From Lewinellaceae bacterium (GTDB taxonomy: Bacteria; Bacteroidota; Bacteroidia; Chitinophagales; Saprospiraceae): a DNA stretch of 64,000 nucleotides. The notes under the pieces were generated by a model that was given only the letters and a program-made list of their open reading frames with translations, ran no database searches and had not been told where the DNA came from. The translations under genes were made by a program, and so were the position numbers. The first letter of the stretch is position 1. Each line of letters starts with the position of its first letter. Below, piece by piece: positions 19,440 to 28,033 of the stretch. The stretch is from positions 124,001 through 188,000 of the forward strand of contig JADJFA010000004.1 in the NCBI GenBank assembly GCA_016708875.1, in the 5' to 3' direction.

Positions 19440-20288
19440 CTACCCCCTGATTTTCAACCAAAAGGAACCTCCATGCCGCTCAACGCCCCGTGTGTTGGGA
19501 TGCTCCCAAATGCTTGCAATTGAACCACTTAGCGCGGCATCTTCCGAGATGAAATACGCCGGAAAAATGGGTTGATATCGCTGCGGATTGGCCATAAGGG
19601 CAATGGCCAGACCGTACTGTTCGGAGTAAAAACGGTCGCACATGAACTGCGGATAGTCGTAGGGCAGGTAAATGTCGTGGATGTGCACAATGACCCCTGG
19701 CTTGAGCGCGGGCAGCGTTTCGAGGAAAAAAACCGTGGCATCCGAATTGGGCAACATCCGGTGCGAGTTGTCAATAAAAAGGATGTCGCCAGCCTCCAGT
19801 TCGGCAAGCCAACCTGTGTCCACGGCCTCGAATGGCTTTCGGACAATTTCGTGGGCAAGGCTGTCAATTTCCGCGCGAGGGTAAGGGTCAATGGAAATAA
19901 TTCTGGTTGATAATCCATTATCCTTCACTGCTTTGTACGCTACTTTGGTGGAGTTTCCAGAGCCGACTTCCACATAACGGTTAGGCTTGGATTCAGCAAT
20001 AATCGCGTACAACGCCGCAATGTCAAGCCCTGGCAAAAAGTCATTGTTCCAGCCCGGCTGGCTCGGGTCTTTTTCCTCTGCCAATTTTTTGATGGACTGA
20101 AGCTTCGGCGCGAAGTCCTTTATTTTTCCCAACCAGAATTGGTACGTATCACGTTGTTTATCAATGATTTCGAGCAATCGTTGGTGTGCCGGGAGTCCAT
20201 GGCCGTATCGTGGTTTGAGGGCTACTTTGTATTCGAGGAAAAGGGTTTGGAAACGCGGGGACAGAAACCTGTAAAGGGATTTTAGCAT
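19440..20288 (-). CDS. Class I SAM-dependent methyltransferase (Methyltransf_24 type)
   Basis: 282 residues with a Rossmann methyltransferase core. The SAM-binding motif I is YVEVGSGNSTKVA; the acidic ribose-binding position follows as IISIDPYPR; motif IV-like DILFIDNSHRM and the later VIVHIHDIYLPYDY complete the fold. The aspartate/histidine-rich IHDIYLP signature is shared with O-methyltransferases of the cephalosporin-hydroxylase-like/Methyltransf_24 group, often in glycan or natural-product loci. A longer frame starts with TTG at 20315, but that codon lies inside a -7 promoter element, so the ATG at 20288 is preferred. The substrate is unknown. The last 60 residues contain an aromatic-rich strand pair (FWLKIRG). 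Confidence 0.85.
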   Translation of the reverse strand: MLKSLYRFLSPRFQTLFLEYKVALKPRYGHGLPAHQRLLEIIDKQRDTYQFWLGKIKDFAPKLQSIKKLAEEKDPSQPGWNNDFLPGLDIAALYAIIAESKPNRYVEVGSGNSTKVAYKAVKDNGLSTRIISIDPYPRAEIDSLAHEIVRKPFEAVDTGWLAELEAGDILFIDNSHRMLPNSDATVFFLETLPALKPGVIVHIHDIYLPYDYPQFMCDRFYSEQYGLAIALMANPQRYQPIFPAYFISEDAALSGSIASIWEHPNTRGVERHGGSFWLKIRG

Positions 20289-20312
20289 TGCGGAGAGGAC
20301 ATTTTTTCGGGT

Positions 20313-20320
20313 CAAAGGTA
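20313..20320 (-). promoter_or_regulatory. -7 element TACCTTTG for the methyltransferase gene
   Basis: On the minus strand TACCTTTG matches TAnnTTTG and overlaps the alternative TTG start codon, arguing for the ATG at 20288. No well-spaced TTG was found upstream. Confidence 0.5.
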
Positions 20321-20349
20321 ACTTTACTGCCCAATCCTAGTTATGCCTT

Positions 20350-20529
20350 TCAAACGTTGCCGCGCAAAATCTCCTCTGCATACTGCTTCATTTCCTGAAA
20401 AACCTCTTCGCCAAATTCTGCGGAAAAATCCACCATCCCATCCGTCAATTGCCAAAGTGTAAAACCGTTGATTTGTTCTCCTGCAGCGGTTCGATGCCAA
20501 TGGCGGCCTCCGGTAGCATTGATTTCCAC
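20350..20529 (-). CDS. Small hypothetical protein (59 residues) behind the RDD gene
   Basis: A GTG codon at 20529 opens a 59-residue frame that ends with TGA at 20350. It is in the same frame as the RDD gene and starts nine bases after its stop codon, so it may be a coupled small gene or a former C-terminal extension cut off by a stop. The sequence looks protein-like: an early INATGGRHWHR segment, then FTLWQLTDGMVDF and an acidic amphipathic helix (EEVFQEMKQYAEEI). No membrane segment. I do not recognise it. Confidence 0.4.
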   Translation of the reverse strand: MEINATGGRHWHRTAAGEQINGFTLWQLTDGMVDFSAEFGEEVFQEMKQYAEEILRGNV

Positions 20530-20538
20530 AAAGTGGGT

Positions 20539-20994
20539 TTAAGAATTGCTTGATTTTGCTGTCCAGCTTCGTTTTTTTGGTGCTGATTGAGGCACTTGCT
20601 GCCGATGTTCAGCTGGACTGTCTTTGATTACAACCGTGCTGGTAATCATATCGTGCAAACATTGGTTTCGCGCATTGAAAAACATCAACAGGTAGCCAAT
20701 AAACATGGTAAAAAGATTGAGCAAATTGCCAAAAAAACGTCCCGTGGCCGTGCCAAAGCCAATGGATTGGCCATCTTCGCTCACCACCCGGATTCCCATG
20801 GCGCGTTTGCCGATGGTGGCTCCACGTTCGCTGCCCTCCATGGCAGCGTAATAAAGCCACGGTAAAATAAATGGGATGAATATAGATGGAAGAATCAAAA
20901 TAAGCGCGTCAATGAGCCTGGCCACCAGTCGGTCGCCAAAAGAAGCGTAGATAACGCGCTGGGAAGTTTGTGCTGGCTGGTCGAGAATTGTCAT
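20539..20994 (-). CDS. RDD family membrane protein
   Basis: 151 residues. The RDD signature is seen at the start (YASFGDRLVARLIDALILILPSIF, split here as RLVARLIDALILI with the Arg-Asp pair), followed by two further hydrophobic segments (IPFILPWLYYAAM and FFGNLLNLFTMFIGYLLMF) and the conserved TIGKRAMGIRVV and CLHDMI motifs. RDD proteins are small inner-membrane proteins, some linked to ion transport. The tail after about 125 is charged and cytoplasmic. It heads a short minus-strand pair with the small frame at 20350. Confidence 0.9.
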   Translation of the reverse strand: MTILDQPAQTSQRVIYASFGDRLVARLIDALILILPSIFIPFILPWLYYAAMEGSERGATIGKRAMGIRVVSEDGQSIGFGTATGRFFGNLLNLFTMFIGYLLMFFNARNQCLHDMITSTVVIKDSPAEHRQQVPQSAPKKRSWTAKSSNS

Positions 20995-21143
20995 GTAGTT
21001 CAGATTTGTTTGAGCCGAAAGGTTTGGGTTTTATGGGTACAGCCCCCAACCTTTTTCGATGAACTTCCTGTCTTGCGGCAGTTACCGGGACAACAATTAT
21101 ATGAAACTCCAAAGGCACTTTTCACACAAAACCTTATTTTGAC

Positions 21144-22403
21144 ATGAAGCACAAAAATTTACTACTGTTCATTATTTTGGGAATTTCAGTTGTAAGCACC
21201 CTTGGTAGCTGCCTGCGCGACGATTGTAACTCCACGCGCACTTTCTTCCGTTATGACCCAATTTACAAAACCCTTGCCGAGTGCCGAGTCGGCATTAATC
21301 CCTTACCCGCCCGGGAAATGCGCCATCCGGGAAAAATTTATGCCTTGGGGAATTATCTTTTTATCAACGAAAAGCAAGAAGGCATCCATGTCGTGGATAA
21401 TAGCGACCCTGCAAACCCACACAGCATTGCCTTTTGGAGTATTCCCGGCAACGTTGACATTGCCATTCAAGACCAAATGCTTTACGCAGACCAATACATT
21501 GATTTATTGACCATTGATATAGCAGACTTGCAAAACCCGCAATTGGTTTGCCGTTCCGAAAATGTGTTCCCACTTTTTGGTTTCGACCCTCAACGCGGTT
21601 TTCTTGTTGATTACCAGCAGACTGATGTAACCGAAGAAGTCTCCTGTGAAGAACGCAACGATTGGTTTCAACGGGAGGATATACTTTTCCTCGCCGCAGA
21701 TGGCAACGTAAATATTGGCGGAATCACGGGAGCATCGGGACTCATTTCGGGAACTGGGATCGCTGGCTCGTATGCCAGGTTTGGGCTTTTTGGCGAATAT
21801 CTCTATACCGTTGATCAATCCATGCTACGAACCTGGTCTGTGATTGGCGCATGTGCTGCCAAGCTTGATTCTGTATATGTTGGCTGGAACATTGAGACTA
21901 TTTTCCCTTGGAAAGACCGGCTCTTCCTCGGTTCCCAAACCGGTGTTTTTATCTACAATAATTCCAATCCCGCCCACCCTGTTTTGGAAAGCTCGTTCTC
22001 GCACGCTTCTGGCTGCGACCCGGTAGTGTGCGATGACAAGTATGCATATGTTACCATACACGACGGCACCGCTTGCAATGGCACCTTCAATCAACTCGAC
22101 ATTATCGACATCGAGTCACTACCTTCAACCACCTTGCTCAAAACGTATCAAATGAAGCGGCCTTTTGGGCTTTCTGTTACCAACGAGCATCTGTTCCTTT
22201 GCGATGACGGATTGAAGATTTTTGACAAAACCGACCCCTTGAATTTAAAAGAATTGTCGCACCTCAGAGGCATCAGTACTTACGATGTAATTGCATTCAG
22301 CGACAGCCACTTGCTGCTCATTGGGGACGATGGTTTTTACCAATTCGACGTGAGCGACCCTGCTAATCCGAAGCAAATCAGTCATTTACCGGTGGTGAAA
22401 TAA
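21144..22403 (+). CDS. LVIVD-repeat lipoprotein
   Basis: 419 residues. A lipoprotein signal peptide ends at Cys23 (VVSTLGSC), followed by a beta-propeller made of LVIVD-type units, each with a hydrophobic strand then a D.SDP.NP turn: IHVVDNSDPANP, LLTIDIADLQNP, VFIYNNSNPAHP, LKIFDKTDPLNL and FYQFDVSDPANP. Such proteins are common, poorly characterised surface lipoproteins in Bacteroidota. Extra cysteines (SCEERND, GCDPVVCDD, TACNG) may form disulphides. Only 30 bases separate it from the beta-barrel gene at 22434, so the two may be cotranscribed. Confidence 0.88.
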   Translation: MKHKNLLLFIILGISVVSTLGSCLRDDCNSTRTFFRYDPIYKTLAECRVGINPLPAREMRHPGKIYALGNYLFINEKQEGIHVVDNSDPANPHSIAFWSIPGNVDIAIQDQMLYADQYIDLLTIDIADLQNPQLVCRSENVFPLFGFDPQRGFLVDYQQTDVTEEVSCEERNDWFQREDILFLAADGNVNIGGITGASGLISGTGIAGSYARFGLFGEYLYTVDQSMLRTWSVIGACAAKLDSVYVGWNIETIFPWKDRLFLGSQTGVFIYNNSNPAHPVLESSFSHASGCDPVVCDDKYAYVTIHDGTACNGTFNQLDIIDIESLPSTTLLKTYQMKRPFGLSVTNEHLFLCDDGLKIFDKTDPLNLKELSHLRGISTYDVIAFSDSHLLLIGDDGFYQFDVSDPANPKQISHLPVVK

Positions 22404-22433
22404 TGAACGGATAAATAACAACTTGCGCAAATC

Positions 22434-23180
22434 ATGAAAACACGTTTCCTTTTTCTCTTCTTTTTCCTGGCAGCCACTGCGGGTTTTGCACAGCAAAAAG
22501 AAAACTGCCGTGACATAGTTTACTTGACTGATGGTTCCGTTTTTCGTGGAAAAATCAGCTCCTACCAACAGGATGGGGAATTGGTCATGGTTTCCTGGAG
22601 CGGCGGGACAATGCGCTTGGCGTCCATTAACGTAAAAAAAATAGAACAAAAATGCGGCGATGAAAATCCTACGCTGCGTTCTCTTGCTCAGCGCCCCTAT
22701 ACGTTCCGAGAAACTGGTTGGTATCATGCCACACGGGGATCAATATTGTGGAGATCGAATGGAATGGGATTTGGCTTGCAGCATAGTTCTGGTATGAAAT
22801 TCAATCGTTTAATCGGTGCAGGTATCGGTGTAGGAATTGAAAATCTCACGGTCTCTGAAGACGATGTAAGCACATACCCAATGTTTTTGGAGGCAAGGGG
22901 TTATCTTTCGCCAAAAAATATCGCCCCGTTTTATACCCTCGGAATCGGCTGGGCTTTTGCAGGAACCGAAAACTACAATATCGAAGGCGAAAAGGAAAGT
23001 TGGAAAGGCGGTTGGATGGGGCAAACTCAGATAGGTTACCGCATAGGCAATCACTTCACAGTTCATCTGGGACTTCGTCTTCAAAAAAAGACGAGAACCT
23101 GGACAAATTGGTGGGACACGCAAGGGGTAGACAGAATCCTCCAAAAGCGCTTTGAAATTGGGCTTGGTATTTTGCTTTGA
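22434..23180 (+). CDS. Outer-membrane beta-barrel protein, function unknown
   Basis: 248 residues. Signal peptide 1-19 (KTRFLFLFFFLAATAGFAQQ). A short N-terminal domain (DIVYLTDGSVFRGKI) is like the small beta-fold seen ahead of Bacteroidota porin-like barrels. From about 85 on there are alternating-hydrophobic strands (GMGFGLQHSSGMKF, LIGAGIGVGIENL, FYTLGIGWAFAG, FTVHLGLRLQKK) ending in a C-terminal strand FEIGLGILL. Its stop codon overlaps the TTG start of the ECF sigma gene (TTGA), implying translational coupling and a shared operon with the sigma factor. Confidence 0.75.
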   Translation: MKTRFLFLFFFLAATAGFAQQKENCRDIVYLTDGSVFRGKISSYQQDGELVMVSWSGGTMRLASINVKKIEQKCGDENPTLRSLAQRPYTFRETGWYHATRGSILWRSNGMGFGLQHSSGMKFNRLIGAGIGVGIENLTVSEDDVSTYPMFLEARGYLSPKNIAPFYTLGIGWAFAGTENYNIEGEKESWKGGWMGQTQIGYRIGNHFTVHLGLRLQKKTRTWTNWWDTQGVDRILQKRFEIGLGILL

Positions 23181-23764
23181 ACACAACGAGAAATGGCTTT
23201 TTTCGGCAAAAAAACTTTACAGAAGCGGAACTCATTGACGGCTGTGCTGCCAATGACCGTCGTGCCCAAGAGGCGCTCTACCGCCGTTTTTTTCCCGAAA
23301 TGCTGCGTATGGTGCGGCGATACACCCGCGATGAAGACACTGCTATTGAGGTGGTAAACAACGGAATGTTGCGGGTTTTTAAGAAAATTCACACCTTTTC
23401 TTTCAAAGGAAGCCTCGAAGGCTGGATGCGCCGACTGGTTTACCACTGCATGGCCGATTATTACCGAGAAAATGCCCGCTACCTACACTTTCTGGTGCTG
23501 GAAGACCACGACCAAAGCGTGCCGGAACAGGGCCATGAGACCTTTTACGAAGAAGATATCCTGAAGGCCGTACGCACCTTACCTCCCACATCCCAGGAAG
23601 TATTTCGGCTCTATGCCATAGAAGGATATAGCCATGCCGAAATAGCCGAAAGCCTTCAAATGAGTGAGGGCACCTCCAAATGGCACCTCAGTACTGCACG
23701 ACAAAAATTGAGAGAATTGCTTAGTACCGAATTCAAAATGGCCTTGGCAATTGGAAAAGGGTAA
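23177..23764 (+). CDS. ECF-type RNA polymerase sigma factor
   Basis: 195 residues. Sigma region 2 is at about 30-95 (AQEALYRRFFPEMLRMVRRY split over two helices; VFKKIHTFSFKG; EGWMRRLVYH, which carries the -10 recognition tryptophan) and region 4 at about 130-185 (LPPTSQEVFRLYAIEGYSHAEIAESL, in two helices, and EGTSKWHLSTARQKLREL helix-turn-helix). The start is a TTG at 23177 that overlaps the preceding stop; the nearby ATG at 23193 is out of frame. It is followed by a beta-barrel protein with an N-terminal membrane segment, the usual genetic position of a membrane regulator. Target genes are unknown. Confidence 0.92.
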   Translation: MNTTRNGFFRQKNFTEAELIDGCAANDRRAQEALYRRFFPEMLRMVRRYTRDEDTAIEVVNNGMLRVFKKIHTFSFKGSLEGWMRRLVYHCMADYYRENARYLHFLVLEDHDQSVPEQGHETFYEEDILKAVRTLPPTSQEVFRLYAIEGYSHAEIAESLQMSEGTSKWHLSTARQKLRELLSTEFKMALAIGKG

Positions 23765-23812
23765 TTGAAACAATGATTGACAACCGATGGACCACATTTT
23801 TTTTTAATAAAC

Positions 23813-25141
23813 ATGGATAAGAAAACTACAGACAAAGCATGGGCTTCAATGCGCGAGATGCTCGACCGCGAAATGCCCGAAAAAAGTGGCTACCGATTTG
23901 GATGGTGGTGGTTTGGCCTGCTGCTGCTCCTACCCATAGTGGGCTACGGCAGCTGGCAATGGCTAAAATCGCCTGATAGCACAAAATTACAACAGGAAAC
24001 CCCTTCTATCCAGCCCTTTGCGAGCCTGGCGCCTACAACGGAACAGAACAACACGACTCCAACGGAGTACAATATGCCTGTTCTCTCCGTCAACGACCCC
24101 AACAGTTCTGGTGATAAAGCCTCCACTGCCGTCCAGAAAAACTCAAGAAGGGATTTAAATGCTGAAAACCATGCTGCCAAACCACGGCCCATTCTCACGG
24201 AGGGAAATTCAAATTTGACATCCATTGAAAAGTTGCCAAATCTTCCGGCGGCTGAAATTGTCGCAGCAAAAACGGATGAACCAATTCAGGAAAATCTATC
24301 CCTTGATCTGCTTCCCATAAGATCACAATCCATTGCATTACAAGAGAAAAGGTCATTTCAAACGCATTTGTTTGCCGCCGCCGACAGTCCTAAACCAATA
24401 AAAAAAGCCTCCGACAAACGCTGGACATTTGGCTCGACTTCAGCCATCTCGACCGAGCAGTTTAACAAGATTAACGGATTCTCAACAGGAGCATCCGTTG
24501 ACTGGAAATTTGCTAGCAAATGGGGCCTACGCACTGGCGTATTGTATAACATCCACAATCCGCAGGAAAAATATCGGCCTGTGGCTTCGGTGGGGTCAGA
24601 TGATTATCAGTCCTATGTTGATGGAGGTGTTATTTTAGTGGATGGCAATACTGGACAAGAAGTAATCAACCTACCTGGAAGCAATTTTTATGGCGACTCA
24701 TTGGGTAGCAATGTGTTTATCCCCGTCAACCGCTTACAACGCCTGGAAGTCCCGGTCACGGTGTTTTGGCAGCCTGTTCGTCCTTTGAAAATCATCGCTG
24801 GCCTATCCTTGACACGCACGCTCTCGGCCAAGGCTGACAAACAAAATTATTCTGGCGACTATATCCTGAAACTCTCCGACCGAAGCGCCGAAGACGATGC
24901 AAGCAAATTGAGTTCCAGCGAGTTGGACAATTGGAGTGCGGATGCTACCATCGGCGCAGGAGTAAGACTTGGAAGGTCGTTCGAACTAGGATTTTCGGCT
25001 AAAATGCCGCTCAGCAAGTTTCCTGGAATTGTAAAAACAAATCAATCCGGCAACAATCCAGGTCTCGCCGACCAGTCTTTTGGCACTACGCGCAAGCAAA
25101 ATGGGCAGGTATTTTCGCTTCACGGGATTCTGTTTTTCTGA
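23813..25141 (+). CDS. Membrane-anchored protein with C-terminal beta-barrel, partner of the ECF sigma
   Basis: 442 residues from the ATG at 23813; a longer TTG frame from 23777 has no support. The cytoplasmic N-terminus (DKKTTDKAWASMREML) is followed by one membrane helix at about 34-54 (WWWFGLLLLLPIVGYGSW). A long Ser/Thr/Asn-rich linker (about 60-215) follows, then an outer-membrane-barrel-like domain (WGLRTGVLYNIHNP, IIAGLSLTRTL, GAGVRLGRSFELGFSAKM). The topology, a cytosolic tail plus membrane helix right after an ECF sigma gene, resembles an anti-sigma factor, though no ZAS zinc motif is visible. Proteins of this build are widespread next to ECF genes in Bacteroidota. Function as a regulator is inference. 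Confidence 0.75.
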   Translation: MDKKTTDKAWASMREMLDREMPEKSGYRFGWWWFGLLLLLPIVGYGSWQWLKSPDSTKLQQETPSIQPFASLAPTTEQNNTTPTEYNMPVLSVNDPNSSGDKASTAVQKNSRRDLNAENHAAKPRPILTEGNSNLTSIEKLPNLPAAEIVAAKTDEPIQENLSLDLLPIRSQSIALQEKRSFQTHLFAAADSPKPIKKASDKRWTFGSTSAISTEQFNKINGFSTGASVDWKFASKWGLRTGVLYNIHNPQEKYRPVASVGSDDYQSYVDGGVILVDGNTGQEVINLPGSNFYGDSLGSNVFIPVNRLQRLEVPVTVFWQPVRPLKIIAGLSLTRTLSAKADKQNYSGDYILKLSDRSAEDDASKLSSSELDNWSADATIGAGVRLGRSFELGFSAKMPLSKFPGIVKTNQSGNNPGLADQSFGTTRKQNGQVFSLHGILFF

Positions 25142-25203
25142 GTATCCCGGAACGCTGTTCCGGGGATAATTTGTTAAAAAGTCCCGGAACGCTGTTTCAG
25201 GAT
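25141..25203. repeat. Direct and inverted repeats of TCCCGGAACGCTGTT
   Basis: The unit TCCCGGAACGCTGTT occurs at about 25144 and 25181. The first copy continues as CCGGGGA, giving the palindrome CGGAAC-GCT-GTTCCG. This lies just after the barrel gene stop and may act as its terminator. Confidence 0.6.
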
Positions 25204-25330
25204 ACTTACGCTCAACATACCCATTCAGGTTCATATCGTATGAAGCAAGTGAACCGCAGCAGGTCGCCCCGATTTTTCGATGGCGGCCTGTGTTGTTTTG
25301 TTTCTACTTTTAACCCCGAAACAACACAGC

Positions 25331-27871
25331 ATGAAAGCCAAGCCAGAACTACCACTAACGCCAGAATCTTTACCTCCCTCCCCCACCCCTCCCAGCGAGA
25401 TTGACTTCGCCGAAGCCAGCGTGAGCTTGCGCTACGACGATGTTTTTCAATGGACGCGCCCCAACGAGGTGTCCGATGTTCGATGGCGCGATGGAGCGTA
25501 TGAATTCGTGTGCTTTAATGGTGTGATGCTTCGTGTTTCCGTACTGGCAGCGGGCATTTTCCGCTTGCGCTATTCTCCTGACGGGGTTTTTCAACCCGAT
25601 TTTTCCTACGCAATTGACCCCGCATTTGAACAGGAGAAAGTAGTTGTACGACTCGAAGAACGCGATGAGGAATATCTGCTCGATTCCGGGGCCTTACAAG
25701 TGGTGGTGTCGAAAGTGGATTTGAAAGTAAAATTTTATGACTCCGATGACCGCACGATCTGCGAAGATGAAGCCGGTTTTTCAGCCAGAAGATCCATTTT
25801 GAAAGGCTGGTGCGAACTGCGAATGGAAAAAAAATGCCACAAGAAAGAGGTGTTTTTTGGCCTTGGCGATAAGGCCTGCGGCACAAACCTGGCAGGCAAA
25901 AAATTTGAAAACTGGTGTTCAGATTCTTATGCATTTGGCCGGGAGACCGATCCGTTGTACCGCGCCGTCCCTTTCTATTACGCACTGAATCAAGGCATTG
26001 CTTATGGAATTTTTTTTGACAACAGTTTCAAAACGCATTTTGACTTTGATTCAGAAGAATCTGGTTCTACCAGCTTTTATGCCGAGGGTGGTGAACTGAA
26101 TTACTACTTCCTTCACGGCCCCAGCCTAGATGATGTGGCTCGAAGCTACGCCCGGCTTACAGGCACACACGAACTCCCACCCTTGTGGGCTTTGGGTTAT
26201 CACCAATGCCGCTGGAGTTACCACCCGGACAGCCACGTGCGGGAAATTGCCGCCGAATTCCGAGAGCGCCAAATCCCTTGTGATGCGATCTACCTCGACA
26301 TTGATTACATGGACGGGTACCGGTGTTTTACCTGGGACTCCAAGGCATTCCCGGACCCAAAAACATTGGTGGACGAGCTGCGGGAAATGGGCTTCCAAAC
26401 GGTGACGATGATAGACCCCGGGATTAAAGAAGACCCAAACTATGCGGTTTATCGGGAAGGCCTGGAGCAAAACAGGTTTCTACGCACCGCAGACGGCATG
26501 GTCGCTAAAGCCCCCGTTTGGCCAGGCTTTTGTGCCTTTTCTGATTATACAAACCCGGATGTGCGCAAATGGTGGGGCGAACTGTATGAAAGCCTGTATA
26601 AGGACATAGGCATCGCAGGATTTTGGAATGACATGAATGAGCCTGCGGTGTTTCATGTACATCATAAAACTTTGCCTGACAATGTAATGCACGATCACGA
26701 TGGCCTGCCTTGCAGCCATCGAAAAGCGCACAATATCTACGGCCAACAAATGAACCGAGCCTCCTGGGAGGGCTTCCGAACCTTGAAGCCAGAAAAGCGC
26801 CCGTTCTTGTTGAGCCGCGCTTCTTTCAGTGGCGGCCAACGGTTTTCGGCCATTTGGACGGGCGATAATTGTTCGGATTGGGAACATTTGCAAATCGCAA
26901 ACATCCAGTGCCAGCGGCTCGCCATTTCAGGTTTCTCCTTTTGTGGCACCGACATCGGAGGATTTGCCGGAAATGCCGAGGGCGAACTTTTCGTGCGTTG
27001 GTTACAGCTCGGCGTTTTCCACCCGCTCATGCGCGTGCATAGCATTGGCAAACACGCAACGGGGGATGCATTACCCGCCGAGGAGGCTGAATTGATTGAC
27101 CCCGCTTTGCACATTTCAGACCAGGAACCCTGGTCTTTTGGTGATAAATGGACCGATTTGGCGAAAAAAGCCATTGAACTGCGTTACTGTCTGCTACCTT
27201 GCCTATACTCGGCTATGTGGCTGCATACTTTGGACGGTTCGCCCGTATTGCGGCATTTGGCATTTGCCGACGCGTTGGATCCAAAACTTTGGGAACAGGA
27301 GCGCGATTTTCTTTTTGGAGAGCACCTCCTTGTCAGCCCCGTTGTTCAGCCAAAAATCCAGCGGCAAGGCGTGTATTTGCCAAAGGGCAACTGGTACTAT
27401 TTCTGGACGGGGCAGCCGGGTAATGGGGAGATATTTGTCAATGTGATGCCTGATCAGATTCCGTTTTTTGTGCGCGAAGGAGCGGTTCTGCCTGTGTACC
27501 CGACGCATCAGCATACTGGTGTGCCGATTGATGAACTGACCTTGTATGTTTATTACAAGAACGGCTTCGAAACCAGCCATTTATACGAAGATGCCGGAGA
27601 AGGGTATGCCCACCAGGAGGGCGTTTTTAGTTTGAAAATTTTTGAAACAGAAGGGAAAAATGGCACCTTTTCATTGCGACAACGAAAAGAAGGCGAGTAC
27701 ACGCCCAACTACGAAAAAGTAAAAATCTACCTTGTCGGCTTTCCAACATTCGTCAAAAAATGTGCGGCAGATGGGGCAGAAATCCCTATAAAAGAAATCA
27801 AACTACGGGAAAGGTCGCTGTACACCCTGACCTTGAATCCTGGGTTTGAAAAGGTGGAATGGGAGGGGTGA
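25331..27871 (+). CDS. GH31 alpha-glucosidase
   Basis: 846 residues. N-terminal beta-sandwich (about 1-240), a (beta/alpha)8 catalytic barrel (about 250-610) and C-terminal beta domains. The nucleophile is Asp434 in GFWNDMNEP and the acid/base is Asp512 in IWTGDNCSDW, both GH31 hallmarks. Also present: LPPLWALGYHQCRWSY, DIDYMDGYRCFTWD and the RWLQLGVFHPLMRVHS segment. Activity: retaining hydrolysis of alpha-glucosides. No signal peptide is visible from this start, suggesting a cytosolic enzyme that finishes oligosaccharides released by enzymes such as the GH97. An upstream ATG at 25280 would add 17 hydrophobic residues, but a TACTTTTA -7-like box lies inside that stretch. Confidence 0.95.
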   Translation: MKAKPELPLTPESLPPSPTPPSEIDFAEASVSLRYDDVFQWTRPNEVSDVRWRDGAYEFVCFNGVMLRVSVLAAGIFRLRYSPDGVFQPDFSYAIDPAFEQEKVVVRLEERDEEYLLDSGALQVVVSKVDLKVKFYDSDDRTICEDEAGFSARRSILKGWCELRMEKKCHKKEVFFGLGDKACGTNLAGKKFENWCSDSYAFGRETDPLYRAVPFYYALNQGIAYGIFFDNSFKTHFDFDSEESGSTSFYAEGGELNYYFLHGPSLDDVARSYARLTGTHELPPLWALGYHQCRWSYHPDSHVREIAAEFRERQIPCDAIYLDIDYMDGYRCFTWDSKAFPDPKTLVDELREMGFQTVTMIDPGIKEDPNYAVYREGLEQNRFLRTADGMVAKAPVWPGFCAFSDYTNPDVRKWWGELYESLYKDIGIAGFWNDMNEPAVFHVHHKTLPDNVMHDHDGLPCSHRKAHNIYGQQMNRASWEGFRTLKPEKRPFLLSRASFSGGQRFSAIWTGDNCSDWEHLQIANIQCQRLAISGFSFCGTDIGGFAGNAEGELFVRWLQLGVFHPLMRVHSIGKHATGDALPAEEAELIDPALHISDQEPWSFGDKWTDLAKKAIELRYCLLPCLYSAMWLHTLDGSPVLRHLAFADALDPKLWEQERDFLFGEHLLVSPVVQPKIQRQGVYLPKGNWYYFWTGQPGNGEIFVNVMPDQIPFFVREGAVLPVYPTHQHTGVPIDELTLYVYYKNGFETSHLYEDAGEGYAHQEGVFSLKIFETEGKNGTFSLRQRKEGEYTPNYEKVKIYLVGFPTFVKKCAADGAEIPIKEIKLRERSLYTLTLNPGFEKVEWEG

Positions 27872-27886
27872 GGGGTTAATCGTGTA

Positions 27887-27968
27887 GAACACGGATGACA
27901 CGGATTGGACACGGATTTTAGGCTTGATTTAATCTTTTATCCGTGCCTAATCCGTGTCCTCTGTGTTC
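27887..27968. repeat. Imperfect 30-bp inverted repeat after the GH31 gene
   Basis: Arms about 27887-27916 and 27939-27968, built from CACGGAT/ATCCGTG units of period about 10. It starts 16 bases after the GH31 stop; probable terminator of the same repeat class as at 15130 and 19359. Confidence 0.75.
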
Positions 27969-28033
27969 CATTGTGTATAGGGTTGGATTTTGGGATATTG
28001 ATAAAATTCTATCGCATTAAAAATTGGTTTTCT

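Noticed and set aside
20289..20315. TTG start extending the methyltransferase by nine residues
   Set aside because: The TTG is part of the -7 promoter element, so it would be upstream of the transcript start.
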